Source of the DNA: Oceanirhabdus seepicola
GTDB taxonomy: Bacteria > Bacillota > Clostridia > Clostridiales > Clostridiaceae
Reading direction: 5' to 3'
DNA: 64,000 bases
Assembly (NCBI RefSeq): GCF_023684385.1
Contig: NZ_JAGSOJ010000005.1
Coordinates: 186,001 to 250,000, forward strand
Shown here piece by piece: positions 17,540-25,952 of the stretch. A program made the translations under genes and the position numbers. The notes under the pieces are model-generated. The model searched no databases. It had not been told where the DNA came from and was given only the letters and a program-made list of their open reading frames with translations. Positions within the stretch are counted from its first letter, which is position 1. Each line of letters begins with the position of its first letter.

Positions 17540-18925
17540 ATGGGGTTAAAAGAAACTTTTGAGAAAAAAACAAAAGAAACTATTATAAAAGCTGGTGTAC
17601 AACTCTTAGAAAAAAATCCTGAAAAAAACATTGATAAATTATATAGTTTAATGAAAAAAGGTATAAAAGGTGAGTATGCTGAAGATAAGTTTGACTATGT
17701 ATATGAATATTATAAAAATAATGAAGCAACTAATTTATTTATTCAAGATATCTTTAAAAATACACACAAAAATTGCTTAACGAAATTTTTCAGCAATTTT
17801 ATCGGAAACGAAAATTGGTACGGTCTTTCTAAGAGAGAAAAAGTTGGACAAGAAAATGATACTAAGATTCCATTTACGATTTTATTAAGTCCTTCAATGA
17901 GATGTAATTTAAGATGTACAGGCTGTTATGCTGCTAATTACAGCAAAAAAGACGATTTACCTTTCGAAGAAGTTGATAGATTAGTGGGCGAAGCTCGAGA
18001 TCTAGGAATATATTTTGTTGTAATTTTAGGAGGTGAACCTTTCTTTAATGAATATATGCTGGATATATATGAAAAATATGATGATATGTACTTTATGCCA
18101 TTTACAAATGGTACGTTATTCAATGAAGAATTAGGGGATAAATTACAAAAGTTAGGTAATGTAATGCCTATGTTTTCTCTTGAAGGATGGGAAGAAGACA
18201 CAGATTCAAGAAGAGGAGAAGGTACATTTAAAGCCGTAATGAATGGAATGGATTTATTAAAAGAAAGAGGAATCCCATTTGGTGTATCTTCAGCCACCTC
18301 AAATACAAATGTAGGAACAGTTACTTCAGATGAATTTATAGATATGCTTATAGAAAAAGGCTCCAGAATGAGTTGGTATTTTATGTTTATGCCTGTAGGA
18401 GGCGAGCCTGTTAAAGATATGGATTATATGCTTAACCCTGAGGAGAGAATTTATCTAGGAAAAAGAACTAGAAAGATTAGAACTAGAAAACCTTATTTTA
18501 CAATTGATTTCTTCAATGATGCTCCTTATGTTGGAGGATGTATTGCAGGTAAATATTATTGCCACATAAACTCAAAAGGAGATTTAGAACCTTGTATTTT
18601 CGCACATTTTGCTGCGGTAAATATAAAAGAAAAATCTCTTCTTGAAGGATTCAAAGCACCATATTTTAAAGCAATAAGAAAGAGACAACCTTATAATAGA
18701 AACTTATTAAGACCTTGTATGATGATTGATAACCCTAATGTAATAAGAGAAATTGTTGCAGAAAATGGAGCATATGCAACTCATCCAAGTGCAGAGTTAA
18801 TGATTAAAGATAAAGTATTTATGAAAAAGCTTGATGAACTTGCAGAAGAATTTAAACCAGTAGCTGATAAAGCATTTAAAGAAGACTTTAATAATACTGG
18901 TAATTACGAGTTATCAAAAGGATAG
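17540..18925 (+). CDS. Radical SAM protein with SPASM/Twitch-like C-terminus
   Basis: A 461-residue enzyme. Residues 1-105 are a helical N-terminal region. The radical SAM core carries the cluster motif CNLRCTGC (Cys122, Cys126, Cys129) and GGEP (about 164-167). Further cysteines at 334, 341, 352 and 393 in the pattern CIAGKYYCHINSKGDLEPC suggest at least one auxiliary iron-sulfur cluster. SPASM-type enzymes often modify peptides or proteins. The substrate is unknown. It is the last gene of the peptide/truncated-receptor cassette, and a bidirectional terminator follows. Confidence 0.9.
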   Translation: MGLKETFEKKTKETIIKAGVQLLEKNPEKNIDKLYSLMKKGIKGEYAEDKFDYVYEYYKNNEATNLFIQDIFKNTHKNCLTKFFSNFIGNENWYGLSKREKVGQENDTKIPFTILLSPSMRCNLRCTGCYAANYSKKDDLPFEEVDRLVGEARDLGIYFVVILGGEPFFNEYMLDIYEKYDDMYFMPFTNGTLFNEELGDKLQKLGNVMPMFSLEGWEEDTDSRRGEGTFKAVMNGMDLLKERGIPFGVSSATSNTNVGTVTSDEFIDMLIEKGSRMSWYFMFMPVGGEPVKDMDYMLNPEERIYLGKRTRKIRTRKPYFTIDFFNDAPYVGGCIAGKYYCHINSKGDLEPCIFAHFAAVNIKEKSLLEGFKAPYFKAIRKRQPYNRNLLRPCMMIDNPNVIREIVAENGAYATHPSAELMIKDKVFMKKLDELAEEFKPVADKAFKEDFNNTGNYELSKG

Positions 18926-18934
18926 TAATTAATC

Positions 18935-18990
18935 AACTAAACCCAATTGAGTAGACATAAATAAATCTACTCAATTGAGGTTTAGTTTTT
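18935..18990. terminator. Bidirectional terminator between radical SAM and polyferredoxin genes
   Basis: AACTAAACC-CAATTGAGTAGA pairs with TCTACTCAATTG-GGTTTAGTT, giving a stem of about 20 bp. T runs occur on both strands, and the hairpin overlaps the stop of the convergent minus-strand gene. Confidence 0.88.
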
Positions 18991-19800
18991 GATTGCTTTT
19001 GTGGGACACACTTTAATACATTCTCCGCATCTAATACACGCTGTACTATTAGGCTTCTTATAAACTTCTATGTTCATATTACACTTTCTAACACAAGCCT
19101 TACAGCTTGTACATTTGTTTTTGTCTACTTTATATTTGTAAAAACTTATAGGATTAAATAATCCATAAAATGCACCTAAAGGACATATGTATCTACAGAA
19201 AGGTCTATATATAATTATTGAAAGTATAATAACAGTAACCAAAATAAATATCTTCCATGCAAATAAAAATCCTATAGCTCCTCTTAGAGATTCATTCATC
19301 AATACTAAAGGTATCCCCCCCTCTAAAGTACCAACAGGACATATATATTGACAAAAATATGGTGGACTCATTCCAAATTCATCTACCAAAAACATAGGTA
19401 ATAATATTACGAAGACAAGTAAAATAATATACTTCATATATTTCAATATATTATTTACCTTTGTATTAACTTTAATCTTATGAGATGGTATTTTATAAAG
19501 TAGATCTTGTATTAGTCCAAATGGACATAGCCATCCACAGATAAATCTACCAAATATTACTCCCATTAAAGAAATAAATCCAACAATATATAATGAAACA
19601 TTATACTTTATACTTCCTATGACCGCTTGCATAGAGCCAATGGGACAAGAACCCAATGCCCCAGGACAAGAGTAACAATTTAGTCCTGGAACACATATTT
19701 TTTTTAGAGTTCCTTTGTATATATTACTTTGAAAAAAACCTTTGATATTAAAGTTTGTAATTAAAGCAGCAAATATCTGAGTTACTCTTCTTTTATCCAA
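18982..19800 (-). CDS. 4Fe-4S binding membrane protein (NapH/CcoG-like polyferredoxin)
   Basis: A 272-residue membrane protein with about five helices. It has two membrane-proximal cysteine motifs (CGWLCPFG and CRYICPLG), an N-terminal Cys-rich segment (CYSCPGALGSCPIG), and two C-terminal 4Fe-4S sites (Cys230/233/236/240 and Cys255/258/261/265). It should pass electrons across or along the membrane. The TTG start overlaps the stop of the CXXC-peptide gene upstream by 8 bases. The association CXXC peptide, polyferredoxin and TlpA-like protein recurs in Clostridia and suggests extracytoplasmic thiol redox chemistry. Confidence 0.88.
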   Translation of the reverse strand: MDKRRVTQIFAALITNFNIKGFFQSNIYKGTLKKICVPGLNCYSCPGALGSCPIGSMQAVIGSIKYNVSLYIVGFISLMGVIFGRFICGWLCPFGLIQDLLYKIPSHKIKVNTKVNNILKYMKYIILLVFVILLPMFLVDEFGMSPPYFCQYICPVGTLEGGIPLVLMNESLRGAIGFLFAWKIFILVTVIILSIIIYRPFCRYICPLGAFYGLFNPISFYKYKVDKNKCTSCKACVRKCNMNIEVYKKPNSTACIRCGECIKVCPTKAIKN

Positions 19801-19930
19801 TTCCTATACACTCCAAACATATATTTATTGCTTTTTTAAATACTGTATTTACTTCATTTCTATATATACCACCAGCTATAAACCCTATACTCATAAATAG
19901 AATTCCATATCTTAATAGTCTTTCTTTCAA
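19793..19930 (-). CDS. CD1871A-family CXXC motif-containing small membrane protein
   Basis: A 45-residue protein starting at TTG 19930, with GGAGGAG 6 bases upstream. It has one hydrophobic segment (LLRYGILFMSIGFIAGG) followed by YRNEV and the C-terminal ICLECIGIG, whose CLEC gives the CXXC motif. This is the pattern of the CD1871A family, usually encoded next to a polyferredoxin and a TlpA-like protein, as here. Its stop overlaps the next start. It probably relays electrons between the membrane iron-sulfur protein and an outside thioredoxin-like partner (inference). Confidence 0.85.
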   Translation of the reverse strand: MKERLLRYGILFMSIGFIAGGIYRNEVNTVFKKAINICLECIGIG

Positions 19931-19945
19931 TGTTACTCCTCCACC

Positions 19946-20070
19946 TATAGACAATCCTTAGTTAAACTCTATTTATGCACACCTTAGAAAAATCTATACG
20001 ATTACCGATCAAAATCTCAGTACACCTTAAACCTAGTATAAATAGAGTTTTAACTTGGAATCTATATATA
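19946..20070. repeat. Imperfect palindromic repeat, copy A3 (about 125 bp)
   Basis: The ends TATAGACAATCC and GGAATCTATATATA are inverted repeats. AGTTAAACTCTATTTAT mirrors ATAAATAGAGTTTTAACT inside them. The core is the reverse complement of the core of copy A2. It fills the space between the TlpA stop (20072) and the ribosome site of the CXXC gene almost exactly. It would therefore form a long hairpin in the operon messenger and could process or uncouple it. Confidence 0.75.
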
Positions 20071-20071
20071 T

Positions 20072-21250
20072 TTATTCTGCTTGGTTTAATTTATCAAGTA
20101 TTTCTTGATTATATTTTTCTTTACCAATAGCTCCTATAATAGGTTCATCAATAATATTTCCCTCACTGTCAACAAATATTGTTGTTGGAGTTCCTTGAAT
20201 CCATGTTAGCACTTCAGTTTTAATTTTTTCATCCGGAATTATATTATCAAATTCTACTCCTTTTACCTCTAATATCTTCTTTGCTAGTTCTATAGTTTCA
20301 TCATCTACAGCATCTGTTACTAGCCCTATTATATTTACATCTAAGTTTTCACTTTTAATTTGTTCATAAAGCTCTTGAAGTTCAGGCATTTCAGCTTTAC
20401 AAGGACCACATGTAGTTGACCATACATTTATCATTGTGATTTTATTCTCTTTAAAAATACTGCTATCAATTGCATTTCCCTGAACGGTTTTTGTTTCAAA
20501 TCTTACACCTGCATTTTCACCCATTTTTTCTTTCATCTTATCTTCTGAAGTCATAGGTTTTGATAATTTAATAGATTTTTTTAATTCCTCAATATACTTA
20601 ATTGATTCTTCAAATTCTTTATTTTCAGCATCTGTATACTCACTTATTTCAGCCATATCTTTGTATATATATTCATACTCTTCTGGTCTATCATTATATA
20701 ATATATAACATTCTAAATTATCTTTTTCTGCAACTTTATCAACATGATTATAACTTGAAAATAGCTTTTCTTTTCTTTCCTTATCTTCTTTTACTATTTG
20801 GCTATCTTCATTTTCCATATTCTTATCTAATACTACAATAGTAAAAAAGCTTTTAATCTTACTTGCATACTCCATAAATACTTCCTGCTGCTTTTCTTCA
20901 TCCGTTGATCCTTTTAATTCTTCTATTTTTATTAGAATTTTTTTATTAAATTCTGTTGGCATAAACTCATATTGAAGTTGACCACTCATATATGCTACTC
21001 CCGGTTTTCCTGGTGCTACTAAAGATATTGATATTCCTGATTTTTCAGCCCAATTTTCCGGTATATCAAACGCTAATCCCATTTCATCAAATTTCATATG
21101 ATTATCATTAGAAACTTCATTATTACTTTCTGTTTGCTTTGTCTCATTTTTATTCTTATTATTCACAGTATTGGTTGATGTTTTACCACATCCAACCATG
21201 GTTGTAGAAACTGCTAATGATATTAGTATTGATAAAAATATTTTCTTCAT
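20072..21250 (-). CDS. TlpA-like thioredoxin-fold lipoprotein
   Basis: A 392-residue lipoprotein. The signal peptide ends at Cys21 (TMVGC lipobox). A low-complexity Asn/Lys/Glu linker and a unique domain (about 45-235) follow. The C-terminal thioredoxin fold has INVWSTTCGPCKAEMPEL (Cys281, Cys284) and cis-Pro355 (GTPTTIF). It should act as a thiol-disulfide reductase on the outer face of the membrane. Start ATG 21250 has TAGGAGG 9 bases upstream. It lies in an operon after an ABC-2 exporter and before the CXXC and polyferredoxin genes. Confidence 0.9.
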   Translation of the reverse strand: MKKIFLSILISLAVSTTMVGCGKTSTNTVNNKNKNETKQTESNNEVSNDNHMKFDEMGLAFDIPENWAEKSGISISLVAPGKPGVAYMSGQLQYEFMPTEFNKKILIKIEELKGSTDEEKQQEVFMEYASKIKSFFTIVVLDKNMENEDSQIVKEDKERKEKLFSSYNHVDKVAEKDNLECYILYNDRPEEYEYIYKDMAEISEYTDAENKEFEESIKYIEELKKSIKLSKPMTSEDKMKEKMGENAGVRFETKTVQGNAIDSSIFKENKITMINVWSTTCGPCKAEMPELQELYEQIKSENLDVNIIGLVTDAVDDETIELAKKILEVKGVEFDNIIPDEKIKTEVLTWIQGTPTTIFVDSEGNIIDEPIIGAIGKEKYNQEILDKLNQAE

Positions 21251-21288
21251 ATCTATTCCTCCTAAGAACTTCAATTTCCTAATACTTT

Positions 21289-22056
21289 TTACTTATCCTT
21301 TAGAAAAGCTTTTACAGTAAATCTAGGTAACACAATAATACCTGCGCCCATTATTACTAAAAGAATAATCGGCATTATTACTGGCACTTTGTATCTTATA
21401 AGTTCACAACTCATCATTCCCCAAAGTGGTGTTAAACCTAAATATTTTACTAATCCACGTGGTAAAAAGTCTTCTGCTATATATGGTAGTCCCATAATAA
21501 GCCCACCAAATATGAAAGGTATTGCTGCTGATTTACTTATAGATGATAGAAATAAACCTATCTGTGCAAAGAAGAATGAACCTATTATAATTGTTACTAT
21601 CATTATTAAAATCATTTGAAGTACAGTTATATCTGATCCACTATTTCCAAAGTACCAAAGACTTTTCAAAGGTAAATCTAATCTAGCAAAATTAAACTTA
21701 CTTAATGCAGAAAAACATATAGTTAAAAATATTGAAAGATTTATTATTGAAGCTCCAATTCCAGCTGCTAATGCTTTTCCTATTACAAATTCTCTTTTAC
21801 CATATTTAGTTGTCTTAATTAAACTACCCATATTTGAACTGTACTCTGAGGTATATCCTCCTGAGAACATCATAAACATCATAAGTCCCATTAGAGGAAC
21901 TAATCCATATCCTTTATCAAATATCATTGCATAAGTTTCGTCTATTGAAATATCTGTTATCATAATAAAACTTAAAAATAATACTAAAGCCCACACGATT
22001 AACATTCTCTTCTTTAAAAGCATTTTTCTAAGTTCTAATCTTATAAGTGTCCCCAT
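21289..22056 (-). CDS. ABC-2 type permease
   Basis: A 255-residue membrane protein with about six helices. Its GKREFVIGKALAAGIGASI segment after the second helix is typical of ABC-2 permeases. It lies 3 bases after the ATPase gene and is preceded by GGGAGG. With the larger permease (22966-23994) it makes a heteromeric exporter. The cargo is unknown; the coupled TlpA lipoprotein may mean that a thiol-containing substrate is handled (inference). Confidence 0.85.
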   Translation of the reverse strand: MGTLIRLELRKMLLKKRMLIVWALVLFLSFIMITDISIDETYAMIFDKGYGLVPLMGLMMFMMFSGGYTSEYSSNMGSLIKTTKYGKREFVIGKALAAGIGASIINLSIFLTICFSALSKFNFARLDLPLKSLWYFGNSGSDITVLQMILIMIVTIIIGSFFFAQIGLFLSSISKSAAIPFIFGGLIMGLPYIAEDFLPRGLVKYLGLTPLWGMMSCELIRYKVPVIMPIILLVIMGAGIIVLPRFTVKAFLKDK

Positions 22057-22059
22057 GTT

Positions 22060-22947
22060 TTACACCTCCCTAGTATTTTCTAAATCAAAGTAGAACATAT
22101 ATACATCCTCGAACCTAGGCTCAAGTGCTTGAACAATCTTGAAGGGAGGTATTTTATCACTTATAACTCTTATTTCAACATCTTCAGTTCCTCGTTGAAT
22201 ATTTATAGTTTTAAAATTATTTTGTATATACGTTACCTCATCTTCATCACGTGTTCTTATACTATATACCTTACCTTCCATCCCTAAAAGGATATCTCTA
22301 TGAGTTCCTTTCATAAGAACAGCTCCATTTTTTATCATAATTGTTTCCTTTGCAATAGATTCAATATCAGAAATAATATGAGTAGATAATATTATTATCT
22401 TATCCTTAGAAATCTGTGAAATAAGATTTCTAAATCTTGCTCTTTCTTGAGGATCCAGACCTGCTGTTGGTTCATCTAGCACTAAAATCTTAGGATCATT
22501 TAATAATGCTTGTGCTATTCCAACCCTTCTCTTCATTCCACCTGAAAACTTTCCAATGGCTTTATTTCTCACTTCATATAATCCTACAAGATTTAAAAGC
22601 TCTTCTATTTTTTCATTAGCTTCTTTCTTACTTAATCCCTTCAACGCTGCCATATACTGCAGAAATTTCTTTGCTGAAAAGTTTTTATATACTCCAAACT
22701 CCTGTGGAAGATATCCTATTATACCTCTGTAATCCTCATCACTATCTTTTATATTGCTACCATTGTATAGAATTTCACCTTTTGTTGGTGTTGTTAATGT
22801 TGTTATTTGCTTCATAAGGGTCGTCTTTCCTGCTCCATTAGGTCCTAAAAGTCCATATACACCATTTTCAAAAGTAATTGTTATATCATCATTTGCATTT
22901 TTTTTGCCATAAGTTTTTGTTAAGTTTTTTATTTCAAGCTTGTTCAT
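22060..22947 (-). CDS. ABC-2 exporter ATP-binding protein
   Basis: A 295-residue ATPase with Walker A GPNGAGKTT (35-43), signature FSGGMKRR and Walker B ILVLDEPTAGLDP, then a C-terminal extension of about 75 residues. It is closely related to the ATPase at 58215-59087 (YGLLGPNG, LGYLPQ, FYKNW/VYKNF, KIIILSTHI). It lies between the two permease genes of the same operon. Confidence 0.92.
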   Translation of the reverse strand: MNKLEIKNLTKTYGKKNANDDITITFENGVYGLLGPNGAGKTTLMKQITTLTTPTKGEILYNGSNIKDSDEDYRGIIGYLPQEFGVYKNFSAKKFLQYMAALKGLSKKEANEKIEELLNLVGLYEVRNKAIGKFSGGMKRRVGIAQALLNDPKILVLDEPTAGLDPQERARFRNLISQISKDKIIILSTHIISDIESIAKETIMIKNGAVLMKGTHRDILLGMEGKVYSIRTRDEDEVTYIQNNFKTINIQRGTEDVEIRVISDKIPPFKIVQALEPRFEDVYMFYFDLENTREV

Positions 22948-22965
22948 TATTTTTCCCTCCTAAAA

Positions 22966-23994
22966 TTATCTAGTTAATATCTTTTTAAATGTGAATACAC
23001 ATAGTGCTATTCCACTAAACATCGTTGTGATTAAAAGCCCATTACATAAATTTATAAGTTCTAAATTCATTCCAAAAACATTAACATTTCCAGAGTACAT
23101 TCCTACAAACTTGTTAGGATAAAACATTAAATCCACATAATTTCCTTTGCTTAATATACTTAAAAATGTATCAGGTAAAAACTTCATAAGCGTACTAACC
23201 TTACCAAAAATAATAAATATTAAAGTTCCACTTATAGATTCCAATGAATTCTTGGTAATGAATGAGAAGAAACTAGAAAATACTGATATACTGATAAAGA
23301 TTAATATCATAGTTCCAATCTTTAATAGTAAATACTCATTTATAGTAAAAGCTCCATTAAGTAAAGCTCCATTATCAACTATTCTAAAAGCTCCCAATTC
23401 ACCAGATACCGGTATTCCATACTGAACTAAAGTTATTAAAAATTCTATCCCTAAATAAAATCCATATATAACAATAGGTAAAATAATAGCTAGTCCTAAC
23501 TTTGCATATAACGCCTTAAACTTATATTTAGATGGAAGAATTATATTATCTACTCCTGAAACTCTTTCATCTGTATATATGTTTGAGAATATTAATACTA
23601 AAATAATAACCATAACTATTAGCATAAAAGGATGAGCCGCTCTATGATTAAAACCCTTAAAAAAACTCACATCCTCATATTCCATACTTTTAATGGATTT
23701 TAACTTGTCCTTGGATACCTCTCTCATTTTCAGTGAAAAATCATCAACCCCATCATTATTAGCCATTCCTTGTATTACAGCTATTTTATTGTTAAGTTTT
23801 TCCTGGGAAATATCTTTCTCAGGTCTACTATCTATAATAAGTTCATACTTGTCATTTCTATATGAATTTTCTGTCTCTAATGTGGTTTTTACTAAACCCA
23901 TAACCCCACAAAGAAAAACAAGCAATGCTAAAACTATTAATCCTGTTTTTGATTTAAATATCTTTTTTAATTCCCAAAGAATCATTACATTCAT
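22966..23994 (-). CDS. ABC-2 type permease with extracytoplasmic loop
   Basis: A 342-residue permease. One N-terminal helix (18-35) is followed by about 85 residues outside and then five or six helices. MILWELKKIF is the usual cytoplasmic start of such permeases. The first ATG abuts AAGGAGG (1 base), so the in-frame ATG at 23985 (10 bases away) may be the real start. It is the first gene of the ABC-2/TlpA operon. Its leader contains repeat A4 and a promoter with TTAAGG boxes. Confidence 0.83.
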   Translation of the reverse strand: MNVMILWELKKIFKSKTGLIVLALLVFLCGVMGLVKTTLETENSYRNDKYELIIDSRPEKDISQEKLNNKIAVIQGMANNDGVDDFSLKMREVSKDKLKSIKSMEYEDVSFFKGFNHRAAHPFMLIVMVIILVLIFSNIYTDERVSGVDNIILPSKYKFKALYAKLGLAIILPIVIYGFYLGIEFLITLVQYGIPVSGELGAFRIVDNGALLNGAFTINEYLLLKIGTMILIFISISVFSSFFSFITKNSLESISGTLIFIIFGKVSTLMKFLPDTFLSILSKGNYVDLMFYPNKFVGMYSGNVNVFGMNLELINLCNGLLITTMFSGIALCVFTFKKILTR

Positions 23995-24010
23995 ACCTCC
24001 TTGTCTTTGC

Positions 24011-24114
24011 TATAGAGAATCCAATACGAAAATTAATTTATCATGTTCCAAAATCTCAACGTATCAATGTGTTATGGACTTGTATATATTAATATTTGAG
24101 TTGGAATCTCTACA
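24011..24114. repeat. Imperfect palindromic repeat, copy A4 (104 bp), in the ABC-2 operon leader
   Basis: TATAGAGAATCC (24011-24022) and GGAATCTCTACA (24103-24114) are terminal inverted repeats. ATTAATTTATCATGTTCC mirrors GGACTTGTATATATTAAT inside. The core matches copy A1. The flanks, CTCCTTGTCTTT on one side and CAAATTCATTATATAATC on the other, are contiguous at the homologous leader near 40010-40050, which therefore looks like an empty site. Confidence 0.8.
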
Positions 24115-24119
24115 AATTC

Positions 24120-24173
24120 ATTATATAATCTCAAACTTACACCTTAATAAACTGAAGCTTAATTAATCCTTAC
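24120..24173 (-). promoter_or_regulatory. Promoter of the ABC-2/TlpA operon with TTAAGG boxes
   Basis: On the minus strand a TATAAT -10 (24125-24120) is preceded by GTAAGG (24173-24168) and TTAAGC (24162-24157), 11 bases apart, and TTAAGG (24147-24142). The same arrangement lies upstream of the Cache gene, at 40037-40090. The layout suits a response regulator of the OmpR family binding direct repeats near -40 to -60. Confidence 0.6.
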
Positions 24174-24205
24174 AATAAAAATTCGTATAGTACTTCTTGA
24201 AATAC

Positions 24206-24246
24206 CCTTAATTAAAACCTTAATAAACCTTAAGATTTTCATTAAG
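24206..24246 (+). promoter_or_regulatory. Array of CCTTAA direct repeats upstream of the Yip1 gene
   Basis: CCTTAA occurs at 24206, 24218 and 24228, with a further ATTAAG at 24241. The 10-12 base period is one DNA turn, as expected for an OmpR-type operator. It lies between the divergent ABC-2 and Yip1 genes, 107 bases before the latter. Confidence 0.5.
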
Positions 24247-24352
24247 AGTATTTATAGATTACAGTGATAGTATTGATATTGTAGTAAATAACTGTGCAAA
24301 ACAGGCCTTTACTTGAACTTAACAATATGACTTTTAAAGGAGTGTAAATATT

Positions 24353-25009
24353 ATGAGTAAATTCGAAAATGAAAGGAATAGTACTAATGCAGTAAAAAAA
24401 ATTAATCCATGGTTTAGTATCTGGATTGAACCCAAAAAAACTATAAGGTATATAGTTAATAATGATATTAAAGGTTTTATTATTATATTGGCAATGTTAA
24501 GTGGAATTATGCAAAGCTTAAATATAGTATCTTCATCAAATTTAAGTAATATAGTAAATTTTAATAGTACAATTTCAGTAATTATCATGTTTGTAGCTTG
24601 TATTTATTTAGGTAGCATTGGTGGCATTTTATCTTTATATTTATTTAGTGGAATAATAAAGTGGATTGGCAAATCGCTTGGGGGACAGGCCGAAGGAGAT
24701 GAAATTAGAGCAGCCATAGCATATGGAAGCGTTCCTTTTATTATGACATCTGCATTATCCATTCCGGCACTATTAGTATTTAGTAAATATATTTCTACAA
24801 ATTATAGTTGGTTTATACTCTTTGCTATTATACAATTTGTTGGTTCAATATGGACAATAGTTGTAGGCTTAAATTGTCTAGGAGAAGTGCAAGGATTTTC
24901 TGTATGGAAAGCTTTAATTAATAAAGTCTTAGCAGGATTAATAATACTTATTTCTATATTAGCTCTAACATTTATAGGATTGTATGGTGTTTTAAGTTAT
25001 ATGATATAG
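24353..25009 (+). CDS. Yip1-family membrane protein
   Basis: A 218-residue protein. The N-terminal NPWFSIWIEPKKTIRYI is the hallmark start of bacterial Yip1-domain proteins. Five hydrophobic segments follow, and the second loop contains GKSLGGQAEGDEIRAAIAYG, also typical. Function in bacteria is unclear; many sit in stress regulons. An AAAGGAG site lies 10 bases before ATG 24353. A Bax1-I/YccA gene follows in the same direction. Confidence 0.85.
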   Translation: MSKFENERNSTNAVKKINPWFSIWIEPKKTIRYIVNNDIKGFIIILAMLSGIMQSLNIVSSSNLSNIVNFNSTISVIIMFVACIYLGSIGGILSLYLFSGIIKWIGKSLGGQAEGDEIRAAIAYGSVPFIMTSALSIPALLVFSKYISTNYSWFILFAIIQFVGSIWTIVVGLNCLGEVQGFSVWKALINKVLAGLIILISILALTFIGLYGVLSYMI

Positions 25010-25128
25010 CATTGATTTTGAAAAAATAGATTACCAGTGATTTTTAGGCACAGTTCTTTGTTTGCAGAGTAATTTAAGCCAGTATTATGCACTTTACTCT
25101 ATGATAATAATACTTAGGGGGTATTTAA

Positions 25129-25872
25129 ATGTTAACTAGAAGTATTTATATGAAAAAAGGATTTAGAAAAGTTGAGTTTGAAGTATCATCAAATCCCATG
25201 ACATATTCAGGCACAATAAATAAAAGCATATTATTATTGGTACTACTAATAATATCAAGTGTAGTATCTTGGTCCTTATTTGAAAATATAGCAGATTCAG
25301 CTTTAATTCTTTTAATAACTACAGCAATATCAGGTTCATTAATTGGATTTATTACTTCAATGTTCCCCAAAATTTCTGTATTTACAGCTCCTATCTATAC
25401 TATATTGGAAGGTTTAATGCTAGGTACTGTTTCAGCTTATTTTGAAAGTATAGTTCCCAGAGTAGCGATATCAGCAGTTTTAACCACAATAGCTGTTTGT
25501 ACTACTGTTTTATTAATATTTAAATTCAAACCAGGAATAACACATAAGCTTAGAAAATTTATCATTATAGCTACATTCTCAATAGCACTTTTATATATTT
25601 TAAATTATATTTTGAATGTAATAGGATTATCCTTTCCTTATATTAATGATATAGGACCAATAGGCATAGCTATCAATATATTTATTATAATTATTGTAGC
25701 TGGTAATCTTTTATTGGACTTTGATATTATATATACTGGAGTAAATAACAAGGCTCCAAAGTATATGGAATGGTATGCTTCATTTGGCATAATGGTTACT
25801 CTAGTATTTATGTATACAAAGATATTAGAACTGTTTTTTAGATTGTTTGGAAGAGATTATTTTAAAAACTAA
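25129..25872 (+). CDS. Bax inhibitor-1/YccA-family membrane protein
   Basis: A 247-residue protein with seven hydrophobic segments. Conserved features of the bacterial Bax1-I (YccA) family are present: FEVSSNPMTYSGTINKS at the start, APIYTILEGLMLG in the middle, and NLLLDFDIIYTGV and APKYMEWYASFGI near the end, with the paired acidic residues. Some members conduct ions or modulate membrane proteases. GGGGGT precedes ATG 25129. The 119-base gap after the Yip1 gene shows no clear terminator. Confidence 0.88.
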   Translation: MLTRSIYMKKGFRKVEFEVSSNPMTYSGTINKSILLLVLLIISSVVSWSLFENIADSALILLITTAISGSLIGFITSMFPKISVFTAPIYTILEGLMLGTVSAYFESIVPRVAISAVLTTIAVCTTVLLIFKFKPGITHKLRKFIIIATFSIALLYILNYILNVIGLSFPYINDIGPIGIAINIFIIIIVAGNLLLDFDIIYTGVNNKAPKYMEWYASFGIMVTLVFMYTKILELFFRLFGRDYFKN

Positions 25873-25952
25873 TCCTTCCATAAACCCCTTAACTTTTATA
25901 CTTTCAAATAAAAGATGTAATTATATATTTAGCCCTAAGAGGAGGTTATATT

